A stretch of DNA of 64,000 nucleotides from Bacteroidales bacterium (GCA_017554335.1 JAFZIO010000051.1:35771-99770); one strand, 5' to 3'; positions 24,454-33,411 are shown, counted from the stretch's first letter. Numbers and translations are program-made. The notes: a model not told the origin generated them from the letters alone.

Positions 24454-25020
24454 TTAGACTCTTTGGCCGTAGGAACGGTCTGCGGTGTTTACGGTAATCT
24501 TTTCACCGGCCTCGATGAACAGAGGCACCATGATGCGTGCGCCGGTCTCCAGGGTAACCTCCTTCTGTGCGTTGGAAGAAGCGGTGTTGCCCTTTACTGC
24601 AGGCTCTGCGTAAGTTACTTCCAGGGTTACGTAGGTGGGAAGCTCGCAAGTGAGGCAGCGCTCTTCCTCGCCGGTAACGAACATCATCTCCACGTGCTGG
24701 CCCTCTTTCATGAGGTCTGCGTTCTCAACTACGTCGTGGGGAAGGGTGATCTGCTCGTAAGTCTCTTCGTGCATGAAGTTGAATGCCTCGCCGTCATCGT
24801 AAAGGAACTGATAGGGGCGGCGCTCCACCTCTATGGTCTCGATCTTTGCACCTGCGGTGAAGGTGTTCTCCAGGATGCGGCCGTTCTCCAGGTTGCGGAG
24901 CTTGGTCTTTACGAAAGCGGGGCCTTTGCCGGGCTTGACGTGCTGGAACCAGACGATCATGCAGGGTTTGTCGTTGAATTTAAGGTAAAGTCCGTTCTTG
25001 AAATCTGCGGTTGTTGCCAT
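24454..25020 (-). CDS. efp: Elongation factor P
   Basis: This 188-residue EF-P has the N-terminal KOW-like domain with the PGKGPAFVKTKLRNL loop, whose Lys is the tip residue placed near the ribosomal P site. The middle domain includes FNFMHEETYEQI, and the C-terminal OB domain ends LFIEAGEKITVNTADRSYGQRV. It relieves stalling at polyproline stretches. I see no nearby EpmA/EpmB-type modification genes. Confidence 0.97.
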   Translation of the reverse strand: MATTADFKNGLYLKFNDKPCMIVWFQHVKPGKGPAFVKTKLRNLENGRILENTFTAGAKIETIEVERRPYQFLYDDGEAFNFMHEETYEQITLPHDVVENADLMKEGQHVEMMFVTGEEERCLTCELPTYVTLEVTYAEPAVKGNTASSNAQKEVTLETGARIMVPLFIEAGEKITVNTADRSYGQRV

Positions 25021-25051
25021 ATTATTAGTGTTTAATAGTTTCTACAGTCCA

Positions 25052-25083
25052 CAAATATAATTATTTGCTGCGTTTATTGCAAA
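25052..25083 (-). promoter_or_regulatory. efp promoter
   Basis: On the minus strand, TTTG (25083-25080), a 20-base spacer and TATATTTG (25059-25052) lie 31 bases before ATG 25020. The -33 element falls inside the last codons of ispH. Confidence 0.7.
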
Positions 25084-25940
25084 TCCTTTATCGCTGCGGC
25101 CACTTCTTCCAGCAGCCACTTGGGGGTGGAGGTGGCCCCGCAGACGCCTGCGGAAGCTGCTCCGGCGAACCATTCGGCTTTCAGATCCCCGGGCGCGCTG
25201 ATGTGCCAGCTGCGCGGATTGATGTTGCGGCACCACTCGAAAAGCACCTTGCCGTTGGAGCTGGAGACGCCGGAGACGAATACTATAACGTCGTGCGTAC
25301 GTGCGAATTCCGCCAGCTCGCGGTGGCGGGAGGCAACCTGGGCACAGATGGTGGAGTGCACCTCCAGCGGCCCCGTCATAAGGCTCCGCAGCTCCTCCGT
25401 AAGCGCCTCGTAGCCCTCCGGACTCATGGTGGTCTGCGAAAACAGTTCCACCGGCCGGTCTGCACGAAGCACCCCGTCGGCAAGCGCCGCCCGCAACTGC
25501 TCCGGCGTCTCCACAACCAGGGCCCTGCCGTCCGTCTGGCCCACGAGCCCAAGCACCTCCGGATGACCTATCTTGCCGAAAATGACCACCTGGGCACGGG
25601 CAGCGGCCTCCTTAATCTGTTTCTGCAGTTTGAGTACCACCGGGCAGGTGCAGTCGATGCTGTCCAGCCCGGCCTGCCGCAGGCGCTCGTAGGTCTGCGG
25701 AGGTTCTCCGTGGGCACGTATGAGTACGGTGTCTCCGTCGCCCAGGGCGCTCAGGCCGTCGTGGTCGATGGTGCGCAGGCCCTGCCGTCCGAGGCGGGCG
25801 AGCTCTTCTTCGTTGTGAACTATGGCGCCGAGGGACCAGAGGCGACCGTTTCCCTTCGACAGGAAGTCTTCTGCGGTCGTGATGGCGCGGATGACGCCGC
25901 CGCAGAAGCCTGAGTGCTGGTCGATGCCGACGCGGATCAT
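25074..25940 (-). CDS. ispH: 4-hydroxy-3-methylbut-2-enyl diphosphate reductase
   Basis: This 288-residue IspH performs the last step of the MEP isoprenoid pathway, making IPP and DMAPP with a [4Fe-4S] cluster. The three cluster cysteines lie in SGFCGGV, DCTCPVV and STICAQVA. Substrate contacts appear in LGAIVHN, IRAHGEPP and FGKIGHPEV. The start ATG 25940 overlaps the cmk stop (ATGA), so the two are translationally coupled, as often seen in Bacteroidota; the longer frame would run inside cmk. Confidence 0.96.
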   Translation of the reverse strand: MIRVGIDQHSGFCGGVIRAITTAEDFLSKGNGRLWSLGAIVHNEEELARLGRQGLRTIDHDGLSALGDGDTVLIRAHGEPPQTYERLRQAGLDSIDCTCPVVLKLQKQIKEAAARAQVVIFGKIGHPEVLGLVGQTDGRALVVETPEQLRAALADGVLRADRPVELFSQTTMSPEGYEALTEELRSLMTGPLEVHSTICAQVASRHRELAEFARTHDVIVFVSGVSSSNGKVLFEWCRNINPRSWHISAPGDLKAEWFAGAASAGVCGATSTPKWLLEEVAAAIKDLQ

Positions 25941-26620
25941 AGGATGCCGAACTTGCCCTGGATGAGGCCGACGACCCATGCGAGCTCTTCTTCGAAGCTG
26001 AGCTCGGAGTTGTCCAGCTCAAAGGCGTCGGCGGCGCGGCGCAGGGGGTTGGTTTCGCGGTGCGAGTCTATGTAGTCGCGCTCGCGGAGGTTCTGCACCA
26101 CTTCCTCCAGCAGGGGAGTCTCACCCTTTGCTACAAGTTCGTCGTAGCGTCGGCGTGCGCGAACCTCCTCACTGGCGGTCATGAAAATCTTCAGCTGGGC
26201 GTTGGGGAACACGGCGGTGCCTATATCGCGCCCGTCCATCACTATGCGGCCCTTGCGCCCGTATTCCCGTAGCTGGCTGTCTACCCACTCGCGAACGTAA
26301 GGTACTGCCGCAATGGGGCTTACCTGGGCGCTCACTTCCATGGCGCGAATCTGCTGCTCGATGCAGCGGGGGCCCATGAAGAGGCGTCCGTCGCTGCCGA
26401 ACTCGAGGTGCAGTTCCGCCAGGGCTCCCTTAAGCTCGGGGCTTACCTGGTTGAGCTTGTTGATGAGCCTCTCCTCCTGGGCGAACAGCGTGACGCCACG
26501 GTACAGGGCACCTGAATCCAGGTACAGGAAACCGAGCTTGCGCGCCAGAAGTTTTGCGAACGAACTCTTGCCGGTAGAAGAGTATCCGTCGATTGCGATA
26601 ATTATGTCGGGAATATTCAT
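25937..26620 (-). CDS. cmk: Cytidylate kinase
   Basis: This 227-residue P-loop kinase has IAIDGYSSTGKSSFAKLLA at the N-terminus, YLDSGALYRGVTLFA, the CMP-binding DGRDIGTAVFPNAQLK motif, and a lid with RARRRYDE and RDYIDSHRETNPLRRA. It phosphorylates CMP and dCMP. It starts 1 base after the response-regulator gene stops, placing cmk and ispH downstream in the same transcript. Confidence 0.97.
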   Translation of the reverse strand: MNIPDIIIAIDGYSSTGKSSFAKLLARKLGFLYLDSGALYRGVTLFAQEERLINKLNQVSPELKGALAELHLEFGSDGRLFMGPRCIEQQIRAMEVSAQVSPIAAVPYVREWVDSQLREYGRKGRIVMDGRDIGTAVFPNAQLKIFMTASEEVRARRRYDELVAKGETPLLEEVVQNLRERDYIDSHRETNPLRRAADAFELDNSELSFEEELAWVVGLIQGKFGIL

Positions 26621-26621
26621 A

Positions 26622-27773
26622 TCAGTTTACGTAATCGTTAACATTCTGGGCGGAGATGACTTCGTCGCCAAGTATCAGGAGGCGTTCAACCACGTTGCGA
26701 AGCTCGCGTATGTTGCCTTTCCAGCTGCGCTCCTGCAGGAGCTTTACGGCCTCGGGACTGAAAGTCTTGCGGGGCATGGCGGTCTCTGCGCTGATTCGGT
26801 CCACGAAGTAATCGACCAGCAGGGGAATGTCTTCCTTGCGCTCGTCGAGGGAAGGGACGTGGATAACTATGACGCTCAGGCGGTGGTAAAGGTCTTCGCG
26901 GAAGTTGCCTTTGGCAATTTCTTCCTGAAGGTTCTTGTTGGTTGCTGCAACCACGCGGACGTCCACTTTTATGTCGGTGTCGCTGCCCACGCGGGAGAGC
27001 TTGTTCTCCTGCAGCACGCGCAGCACCTTCGCCTGGGCGGCAAGGGACATGTCGCCTATTTCGTCAAGGAAGAGGGTTCCGCCGTCGGCCTGCTCGAATT
27101 TGCCCTTGTGCTGCTTGATGGCGGAGGTGAAGGAGCCCTTCTCGTGACCGAAAAGCTCGCTCTCTATAAGCTCAGAGGGGATTGCGGCACAGTTGACTTC
27201 TATGTAGGGCTGGGCGGCGCGGTCGCTCTGCTGGTGCAGGCTGCGGGCTACGAGTTCCTTTCCGGAACCGTTGCCTCCGGTGATGAGCACTCTTGCCGGG
27301 GTGGCTGCCACTTTGGAAACAATGTCCCTGATATGCTGGATTGCCGGAGATTCACCTATCATCTGCTCTCCGCCGTACACCTTCTTCTTGAGATTCTTGT
27401 TCTGGGTGACCAGTTTGGTCTTGTCCGTGGCGTTCTTTATGGTGATGAGGAGGCGGTTGAGGTCCAGGGGCTTCTGTATGAAGTCGAAGGCTCCTTTCTT
27501 GATGCATTCCACCGCCGTCTCGATGTCTCCGTGGCCGGAAATCATGACTATGGCGCTCTCGCAGCCGTCTTCCACCAGCTTGTCCAGCACTTCGGTACCG
27601 TCCAGTCCCGGCATCTTGATATCGCAGAAAATGACGTCATAGTGCCCCTTCGAAGCGGCTTCGTAACCTGCGAGGCCGTCTTCCGCAGTCTCAACGATAT
27701 AGCCCTCGTCCGAGAGTATTTCGCCCATGGAGTTGCGGATATACCGTTCGTCGTCGATAATCAGAATCTTCAT
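26622..27773 (-). CDS. NtrC-family sigma-54 response regulator lacking a DNA-binding domain
   Basis: This 383-residue protein has a receiver domain (residues 1-120, phospho-Asp 51 in IFCDIKMPGLDG, Lys about 101 in FIQKPLD). A sigma-54-activator AAA+ domain follows, with Walker A GGNGSGKE (166-173), GSFTSA in place of the usual GAFTGA, and Walker B GGTLFLDEIGDM. It stops right after the C-terminal helical part of the AAA+ module (WKGNIRELRNVVERLLILGDEV). The Fis-type HTH expected in NtrC proteins is absent, with no frameshift visible. ATG 27773 is the start; the longer frame reads through the divergent region. Its likely kinase is the NtrY-like protein at 28776. Confidence 0.93.
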   Translation of the reverse strand: MKILIIDDERYIRNSMGEILSDEGYIVETAEDGLAGYEAASKGHYDVIFCDIKMPGLDGTEVLDKLVEDGCESAIVMISGHGDIETAVECIKKGAFDFIQKPLDLNRLLITIKNATDKTKLVTQNKNLKKKVYGGEQMIGESPAIQHIRDIVSKVAATPARVLITGGNGSGKELVARSLHQQSDRAAQPYIEVNCAAIPSELIESELFGHEKGSFTSAIKQHKGKFEQADGGTLFLDEIGDMSLAAQAKVLRVLQENKLSRVGSDTDIKVDVRVVAATNKNLQEEIAKGNFREDLYHRLSVIVIHVPSLDERKEDIPLLVDYFVDRISAETAMPRKTFSPEAVKLLQERSWKGNIRELRNVVERLLILGDEVISAQNVNDYVN

Positions 27774-27823
27774 ACTACAAATATGGCAAATATTTTTGAC
27801 AATATGAAGATGCGGGAGAGGGA

Positions 27824-28261
27824 TCAGAATCTCTCTATCTTGAGCTGCTTGATCTTGTAGCTGTCGTCCTTGCAGCTCATGAAGATGGTTACGTTGAAAG
27901 TTTCGCCTCCGGCCTTGAGGGTGCCGAGGGCGTACTTCATATTGGCCCGGCCGGCCGTGTGGTTGATGTCGAAGCTGCGGGGAGTATAGGTGTCGAAGAA
28001 AGTTTTCACTATCTGGCGTGCCTGGGCGCGGCTTGCGTCGCTTTCCTTGGCGAGGACTGCAATCTCCAGGTTGTCGGCGAACCATGCTGAAAGGGCATCG
28101 GAGTTGCCGGCGGAGAAATACTTGGTAATTGGAACGAATACATCATCTCCGCTTTCCGATGTGGGGGCGGCGGGGAGGGCGCTCTTGGTCAAAATATTCT
28201 GGGCCGTTGCCAGAGGGCCGGCCAGAAGAAGTGCTATAACAGCTACGATTCTCAGCTTCAT
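27824..28261 (-). CDS. DUF4783 domain exported protein
   Basis: This 145-residue protein has a Sec signal peptide (LLLAGPLATA-QN). A DUF4783-type NTF2-like domain follows, with ITKYFSAGNSDALSAWFADNLEI, QARQIVKTFFDTYTPRSFDINHTAGR and a C-terminal KDDSYKIKQLKIERF. The family is widespread in Bacteroidota, periplasmic, and without known function. It lies between the response regulator and rlmH, upstream of the regulator gene by 50 bases on the same strand. Confidence 0.85.
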   Translation of the reverse strand: MKLRIVAVIALLLAGPLATAQNILTKSALPAAPTSESGDDVFVPITKYFSAGNSDALSAWFADNLEIAVLAKESDASRAQARQIVKTFFDTYTPRSFDINHTAGRANMKYALGTLKAGGETFNVTIFMSCKDDSYKIKQLKIERF

Positions 28262-28274
28262 ACGCCTTTATTTC

Positions 28275-28306
28275 TTTGCAAATATTAAGCCAGTTTGTTA
28301 TTTTTG
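28275..28306 (+). promoter_or_regulatory. Promoter of rlmH and the histidine kinase
   Basis: TTTG (28275-28278), a 20-base spacer and TATTTTTG (28299-28306) end 6 bases before ATG 28313. Confidence 0.65.
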
Positions 28307-28312
28307 CAAACG

Positions 28313-28783
28313 ATGCACATTACGCTGCTTACAATGGGCAAAACGGACATCCGCTGGGTGGCGGAAGGCCTGGACATGTACGCTTCCAGGCTGTCCCATT
28401 ATGTACCGTTCCAGGTAAAGGAACTTCCGGAGCTTAAAAACGCCGGATCCCTGAGCCCGGAGCAGATCAAGCACAAGGAGGCCGAGCTTCTGCTCAAGGC
28501 AATCAAGCCCCAGGACAGTGTAATCCTGCTGGACGAGCATGGCGAAGAATTCACCTCGCTGCAGTTTGCCGCCAAGATAGGAAGTTATCTGCAGAAGGGT
28601 AAAGATATAGTGTTTGTGGTCGGCGGGGCCTACGGATTCGCTCCGGAAATGTACGAAAGGGCGTCGTCCAAGCTGTCTTTGTCTAAAATGACCTGCTCCC
28701 ACCAGCTGGTGAGAACGGTTTTTGCAGAGCAGTTGTACCGTGCCTTTACAATATTGAGGGGAGAGCCCTATCATAATGAATAG
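28313..28783 (+). CDS. rlmH: 23S rRNA (pseudouridine1915-N3)-methyltransferase RlmH
   Basis: This 156-residue SPOUT methyltransferase has IKHKEAELLLKAI, ILLDEHGEEFTSLQFA, the SAM-binding FVVGGAYGFAPEMYERA knot and the conserved C-terminus HQLVRTVFAEQLYRAFTILRGEPYHNE. It methylates the pseudouridine in helix 69 of 23S rRNA. ATG 28313 is the family start. Its last 8 bases overlap the kinase gene, so the two are likely translated from one mRNA. Confidence 0.97.
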   Translation: MHITLLTMGKTDIRWVAEGLDMYASRLSHYVPFQVKELPELKNAGSLSPEQIKHKEAELLLKAIKPQDSVILLDEHGEEFTSLQFAAKIGSYLQKGKDIVFVVGGAYGFAPEMYERASSKLSLSKMTCSHQLVRTVFAEQLYRAFTILRGEPYHNE

Positions 28784-31700
28784 GAAATTCAACATATGGG
28801 ACTACATCTGCGCTGTGCTTACGCTGCTCAGCGCCGTGCTGCTCATGTTTGCGGTAGCCACCCCGCGCGCGGTGGGCGATACAGGGTCCGAAGCCCGCAA
28901 GGTCCAGCGTCTGCTGTCCCGGCGTATGGCCCGCCTGGAGTCCTTCGAGAACAGGCCCATGGCCAAGCTCCCGGACGACATGGTCATTTATACCTATGTC
29001 GCCGATACCCTGCAGTCCTGGCGCGGTCAGTTCCCGGTCTTCAACGACGATATTTCTTCGCGCGTCGTGGTGCAGCGCATCACCAACCCCCGCGTGAACC
29101 TGCGCTCTCCTTTGAGTTACGTGACCGAGGAGCCCACCTATATGAATATAGGTTCCAAATGGTATATAGTAAGATCCCGCGACATTGGAGAGACCAGGCT
29201 GGTCAGCGGCCTGCTCGTCATAGACAGCCAGGACAAGAGCTCGTATAACGGAGTGAACCCGCGCCTGCACCTGAGCATGCGCTATTCCGTAAGACCCTTG
29301 ACTTTCAGCGGCGGCAGCGCCGTAAAGCTTGAGGGCAAACCTGTCTTCAAAGTGCTGTACGATTCGCTCTCCGGAGAAGTGATGGCGGATCCCACGCTAT
29401 TGTGGATTTCCCTGCTGCTTTTCATATCCGCAGCGGTTCTCTTCGTCTTCCGCAGGCGCACCCTGAAACGCGCCCTGATAGCCTGCGCAGGCATAATCCT
29501 GGCCACCGGAGCAATGTATTTCTGGGGCAGGAGCGTGCAGACTGAGTACTCCCTTTTCTCTCCGGTCACCTATGCCGGCGGCAACGTCCTGTTTTCGCTG
29601 GGAGCGGTGCTGCTGCTCAACCTGGCCCTGACTTTCTGCGTCCTGGTGCTTTACCTGGCGCGCCGAAATATCTGGTTCAAGATACGCAGCGTCCCGTCCG
29701 CTATTGTATTCAGCATATTAGACTTGCTGGCCCTGGCAGCCATCATGGTCTACACGCACATGACCCTGCGGAGCATAGTCATTAATTCCAGCATCTCCCT
29801 GGAGATTTACAAGCTGGGCTCGCTGTCCGTTTACACCCTTCTGGTCTACTTGTCCTTCCTGTCGCTGCTGGCCACTATACCTATGCTGCTGCAGATGATA
29901 CAGCCGGCGGTTTCGCAGGTCTTCGGGGTGCATTACGACATGTTCTCCCGTACGTCCAGACTGGTCGTTGCGGCGCTTATTTCCGTTTACATGGTCACCA
30001 CGACGGCGGTGCTTGGCTTCGAGAAGGAGGAAGACAGGATGGAAGTCTGGGCGGGCAAGCTGGCGGTGGACCGCGACGTGACGCTTGAACTCATGTTGCT
30101 CAGCGTGGAGCCGTATATAGCAGGAGACGCCGTAATCGCCACCCTTTCCGTGCTGGACGGCAGCGACATCATCATACGCAACCGCATCATAGACAATTAC
30201 TTCCTCAACGAGTCCAAAGATTACTCGCTGAACGTGCAGCTGGTGCATCCCGGAAGCTCTCCGGCGGCCGTGATGGAACGTTTCGACCAGTTGAGGCGGG
30301 AGAGTTCGCCCATTGCCGACGGTTCCGTGTTCCTCAGCAGCATGACCAACGAGGGGCCCTCCGAATACGTGGGCGTGTTCCCGTACTTCCGCGACGGCGT
30401 CTTGTCGTACGTGCTCGTGGAGGTGTCGCCCAAGACGGTTGCCGGCAGCAAGGGGTACGCGCGCCTGCTGGACTACAGTTCGCCCAGCCGTACGAGCCTG
30501 CCGGCGGCTTATTCCTACTCCCGCTATCAAGGCCGCGACCTGCGGCTCTTCAAGGGAACCTACCCCTATGCCACCCGCATGGACGACTGGATGTACGAGA
30601 CGGTCTACATTAACCAGTTGTGCCATTACAACCGCGACGGCTACGTACATTTCATCAACGTGGTGACGGACGACGAGGCGGTGATTATCTCCCGCCGGCA
30701 GATCGGAGCCAGCAGCTATGCCATATCCATCGTTTTCATTGGTCTGCTGATGTCCGGAATCCTCACCTGCCTGAAGCCGCGCCGCCGGGTGGGAAGCGAC
30801 CGCAGGAACTACTTCCGCTCCCGTATCTCCCTGACACTTATGGTGTCGCTGCTGCTGTCGCTGGTCGTTATGGCGACCGTAAGCGTTATCTTCGTATACC
30901 GGCGCAACGAGGCCAACCAGCTGGCAATCATGTCTGACCGCATCAACGCCATCCAGCTCATGACGCGTAACGGCATGCGCGGCATCGAGGGGCCCGGCAT
31001 GCTGAATTCCCCGGAATTCTCCGCCCTCATACAGTCGGTCAGCGACAACACCGGATCAGACATCAGCGTATATTCTACAAACGGCCGTATCCTCTTGTGT
31101 ACCAACCCCGAAGCCCTGGACCGCGGGCTGGTGGGCTACCGTATGGACGAAGAGGCTATGGATCAGATATTCCGCCTGAACAAGCGTTATTGCATACTTA
31201 AGCAAAGGGCCGGAAGGAGGCACTACCACAACATGTACATGCCCCTGATGGACGGTGACGGGCATATAATAGCGGTGCTGTGTTCCCCTTACGTGGAAGA
31301 GCGTTACGACTTCGAGCGCGACGCCGTCATGCATTCCATGTCCATAATCACCGTGTTCCTGTTGCTGTTCATCCTGTCCCGCTTCTCCGAGTCGGCGGTG
31401 CTGGACAGGGTGTTCCGCCCGCTGGTCATGCTGGGGCAGAACATGCGCAAGGCCGGCCAGGGTTCCCTGGAGCACATCGAATACGGCCGCAAGGATGAGA
31501 TATCGGAGCTGGTGGACGAATATAACCGAATGGTGGACGAGCTATCGGAGAGCAGCCGCAAGCTGGCTCAGGCCGAGCGCGACAAGGCGTGGAGCGGCAT
31601 GGCAAGGCAGGTGGCACACGAGATCAAGAACCCTCTGACACCCATGAAACTGCAGATCCAGAGGCTGATACGCCTGAAGCAGAAGGGCGACCCGTCGTGG

Positions 31701-32252
31701 CAGGAGAAGTTCGACGACGTGAGCAAGGTGCTGCTGGACCATATCGACATACTTACGGAGACCTCCAACGAATTCTCCACTTTCGCCAAGTTGTACACCG
31801 AGGAGCATACGCTGCTGGACCTGGACAAGATGCTTCAGGAAGAGATAGCGATGTTCGACAACCGCGAGGATGTGGACTTCACCTATATGGGCCTTCACGG
31901 CGCCATGGTTATGGGACCCAAGCCTCAGCTTACCCGCGTGTTCGTGAACCTGCTGGGCAACGCGGTTCAGGCCGTAGAGGGCCGGGGAGGCGCGAAAGTA
32001 TACGTTTCCCTGCGCAAGTCCGCCACCGACGGCTATTACGATATTGTGGTTGAGGACAACGGCCCTGGAGTGTCTGAGGAGAATATCCAAAAGCTGTTTA
32101 CGCCCAACTTCACTACCAAGAACGGCGGCTCCGGGCTGGGCCTGGCAATCTCCCGCAGCATACTGGAGCGCTGCGGCGCCACTATCAGCTATTCCCGCTC
32201 GTTCTCCCTCGGCGGAGCCTGTTTCACCGTCTGCTATCCGGCGGAGAGCTGA
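28776..32252 (+). CDS. NtrY-like membrane sensor histidine kinase
   Basis: This 1158-residue kinase has one N-terminal helix (9-29), an extracytoplasmic domain of about 180 residues and six closely spaced helices (about 209-410). A second large extracytoplasmic domain follows, then a helix (about 650-672), another (about 690-715), a periplasmic sensor stretch, a helix (about 855-877), and a HAMP-like segment (DRVFRPLVMLGQNMRKAG). The catalytic core has H-box RQVAHEIKNPLTPMKLQ (His 948), N-box VFVNLLGNAVQAV, G1 VEDNGPGV, F-box LFTPNFTTK and G2 GGSGLGLAI. The HEIKNPLTP form is typical of NtrY/NtrB kinases that pair with NtrC-type regulators, such as the one at 26622. Confidence 0.93.
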   Translation: MNRKFNIWDYICAVLTLLSAVLLMFAVATPRAVGDTGSEARKVQRLLSRRMARLESFENRPMAKLPDDMVIYTYVADTLQSWRGQFPVFNDDISSRVVVQRITNPRVNLRSPLSYVTEEPTYMNIGSKWYIVRSRDIGETRLVSGLLVIDSQDKSSYNGVNPRLHLSMRYSVRPLTFSGGSAVKLEGKPVFKVLYDSLSGEVMADPTLLWISLLLFISAAVLFVFRRRTLKRALIACAGIILATGAMYFWGRSVQTEYSLFSPVTYAGGNVLFSLGAVLLLNLALTFCVLVLYLARRNIWFKIRSVPSAIVFSILDLLALAAIMVYTHMTLRSIVINSSISLEIYKLGSLSVYTLLVYLSFLSLLATIPMLLQMIQPAVSQVFGVHYDMFSRTSRLVVAALISVYMVTTTAVLGFEKEEDRMEVWAGKLAVDRDVTLELMLLSVEPYIAGDAVIATLSVLDGSDIIIRNRIIDNYFLNESKDYSLNVQLVHPGSSPAAVMERFDQLRRESSPIADGSVFLSSMTNEGPSEYVGVFPYFRDGVLSYVLVEVSPKTVAGSKGYARLLDYSSPSRTSLPAAYSYSRYQGRDLRLFKGTYPYATRMDDWMYETVYINQLCHYNRDGYVHFINVVTDDEAVIISRRQIGASSYAISIVFIGLLMSGILTCLKPRRRVGSDRRNYFRSRISLTLMVSLLLSLVVMATVSVIFVYRRNEANQLAIMSDRINAIQLMTRNGMRGIEGPGMLNSPEFSALIQSVSDNTGSDISVYSTNGRILLCTNPEALDRGLVGYRMDEEAMDQIFRLNKRYCILKQRAGRRHYHNMYMPLMDGDGHIIAVLCSPYVEERYDFERDAVMHSMSIITVFLLLFILSRFSESAVLDRVFRPLVMLGQNMRKAGQGSLEHIEYGRKDEISELVDEYNRMVDELSESSRKLAQAERDKAWSGMARQVAHEIKNPLTPMKLQIQRLIRLKQKGDPSWQEKFDDVSKVLLDHIDILTETSNEFSTFAKLYTEEHTLLDLDKMLQEEIAMFDNREDVDFTYMGLHGAMVMGPKPQLTRVFVNLLGNAVQAVEGRGGAKVYVSLRKSATDGYYDIVVEDNGPGVSEENIQKLFTPNFTTKNGGSGLGLAISRSILERCGATISYSRSFSLGGACFTVCYPAES

Positions 32253-32289
32253 GCTATTTTACTGGACGGCGCTGGCTCTTTCTCCGGCC

Positions 32290-32373
32290 CAGGCTGTCTG
32301 CTTGAGGGGCGCCTTCCCACTAGTGGGCCCCTTCCCTTTTCGGGAGCCAAAGGCCCCTCAAACAGACAGCCTG
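32290..32373. repeat. Long inverted repeat, unexplained
   Basis: Two 21-base arms, 32290-32310 and 32353-32373, are inverted copies with a single G-T-compatible mismatch. The 42-base loop contains the 12-base palindrome CCCACTAGTGGG (32316-32327) and a small TCCC/GGGA stem. It lies in the 147-base gap between the kinase and the convergent transporter gene and may act as their shared terminator, but no T-run follows the outer stem. Apart from this element the gap holds nothing I recognise. Confidence 0.7.
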
Positions 32374-32399
32374 ATGCCTTCTGAACCGGCGGCCATCAA

Positions 32400-33356
32400 T
32401 CAAGCTGTACCGGAATGGTTCTTCCGATATAGCTGCCAACTATTAAATAGGTTCTGCCAAATGGCATACAAGCCGCCTGCGACCGAGGTGACAGGGGTCA
32501 TGTAATTGTATCCAAGCCAGATAAGGAAACCGGTGTTTTTCTGTCCGAGCGCCTGCCCCGCGGTAATCCTGACCACATCGTCGCGGCCGGCATGCTTGCC
32601 CACGAAGAATTGAAGTGCGCAGGCACCCATGGAAACCAGCACTATGCAAACCAATGCCCCCGCCGACAGATTGCTCAGCAACAGAGCATGGGTGGCCAGT
32701 ACCATGGCGAGAGTAAGTCCTACTCCCCAGATATAGAAGGCAAAACGGCTAAGTCTCATCAGCTTGCGCTGGAGCCGCGGCATAGTGTAACGTATCACCC
32801 ATGCAACCAGGCCCGGCAGAAGCAGTAGCGGGAATACCCTCAGCGCGATATGCCCCACATAGGCCCAGAAGCCAAGGTCGGCCGACGGCCGAACCATGGG
32901 AATCACCAGCGGAATCAGCAGGGTCGCCGCAAGATTGGACAGGGTTACGTAACTTACCGCCCCTGCCAGCGAGCCGCCCAGTTTCTCCGTAATGACACCT
33001 GCAGCGGACGCCGTCGGGCATATGATACAGAGCATGGCGCACTCCAGAAGTATGCGGATCTCTCCTTCCGCGTTGAATTTGGCAATAGCGGCAAATCCCA
33101 GAAATACCAGCACCTGGAATGCCAGCGCCGCGATGTGCCAGCGGTGGAAGCGGAAGTCGTGCGGGGAAATCTTTACGAATTGGAAGAACAGCAAGAGGGC
33201 AATCACCACCCGCTGCCCTTCGGAAGCGACATCGTGCAGGATATGGCCCGCCGGATGCATGAAAGGCAGGGCGCGATACAAGAGATACACGCTCACACCG
33301 AGAACTATAGCACCCGGAAGCATCCAATCCTGAATGATGCGATCAGCCTTGCCCAT
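32400..33356 (-). CDS. Bile acid:sodium symporter (BASS/SBF) family transporter
   Basis: This 318-residue inner-membrane protein has about nine to ten hydrophobic helices. It carries the SBF-family landmarks CAMLCIICPTASAAGVITEKLGG in the middle and VRITAGQALGQKNTGFLIWLGYNYMTPVT near the C-terminus, resembling the sodium-binding crossover helices. The family moves bile acids, steroids, pantoate or other organic anions with Na+; the substrate here is not determinable. ATG 33356 is preferred over the frame start 33365, which falls inside the -7 box. Confidence 0.88.
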   Translation of the reverse strand: MGKADRIIQDWMLPGAIVLGVSVYLLYRALPFMHPAGHILHDVASEGQRVVIALLLFFQFVKISPHDFRFHRWHIAALAFQVLVFLGFAAIAKFNAEGEIRILLECAMLCIICPTASAAGVITEKLGGSLAGAVSYVTLSNLAATLLIPLVIPMVRPSADLGFWAYVGHIALRVFPLLLLPGLVAWVIRYTMPRLQRKLMRLSRFAFYIWGVGLTLAMVLATHALLLSNLSAGALVCIVLVSMGACALQFFVGKHAGRDDVVRITAGQALGQKNTGFLIWLGYNYMTPVTSVAGGLYAIWQNLFNSWQLYRKNHSGTA

Positions 33357-33364
33357 TGCGGGCA

Positions 33365-33372
33365 CAAAGATA
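33365..33372 (-). promoter_or_regulatory. -7 box for the BASS transporter gene
   Basis: Minus-strand TATCTTTG, 8 bases upstream of ATG 33356, divergent from the PUL regulator promoter about 30 bp away. Confidence 0.55.
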
Positions 33373-33403
33373 ATAAAGTATTTCTTTTCGAGAATAATAT
33401 GTT

Positions 33404-33411
33404 TATATTTG
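33404..33411 (+). promoter_or_regulatory. -7 box for the PUL regulator gene
   Basis: TATATTTG, 22 bases before ATG 33434. Confidence 0.55.
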
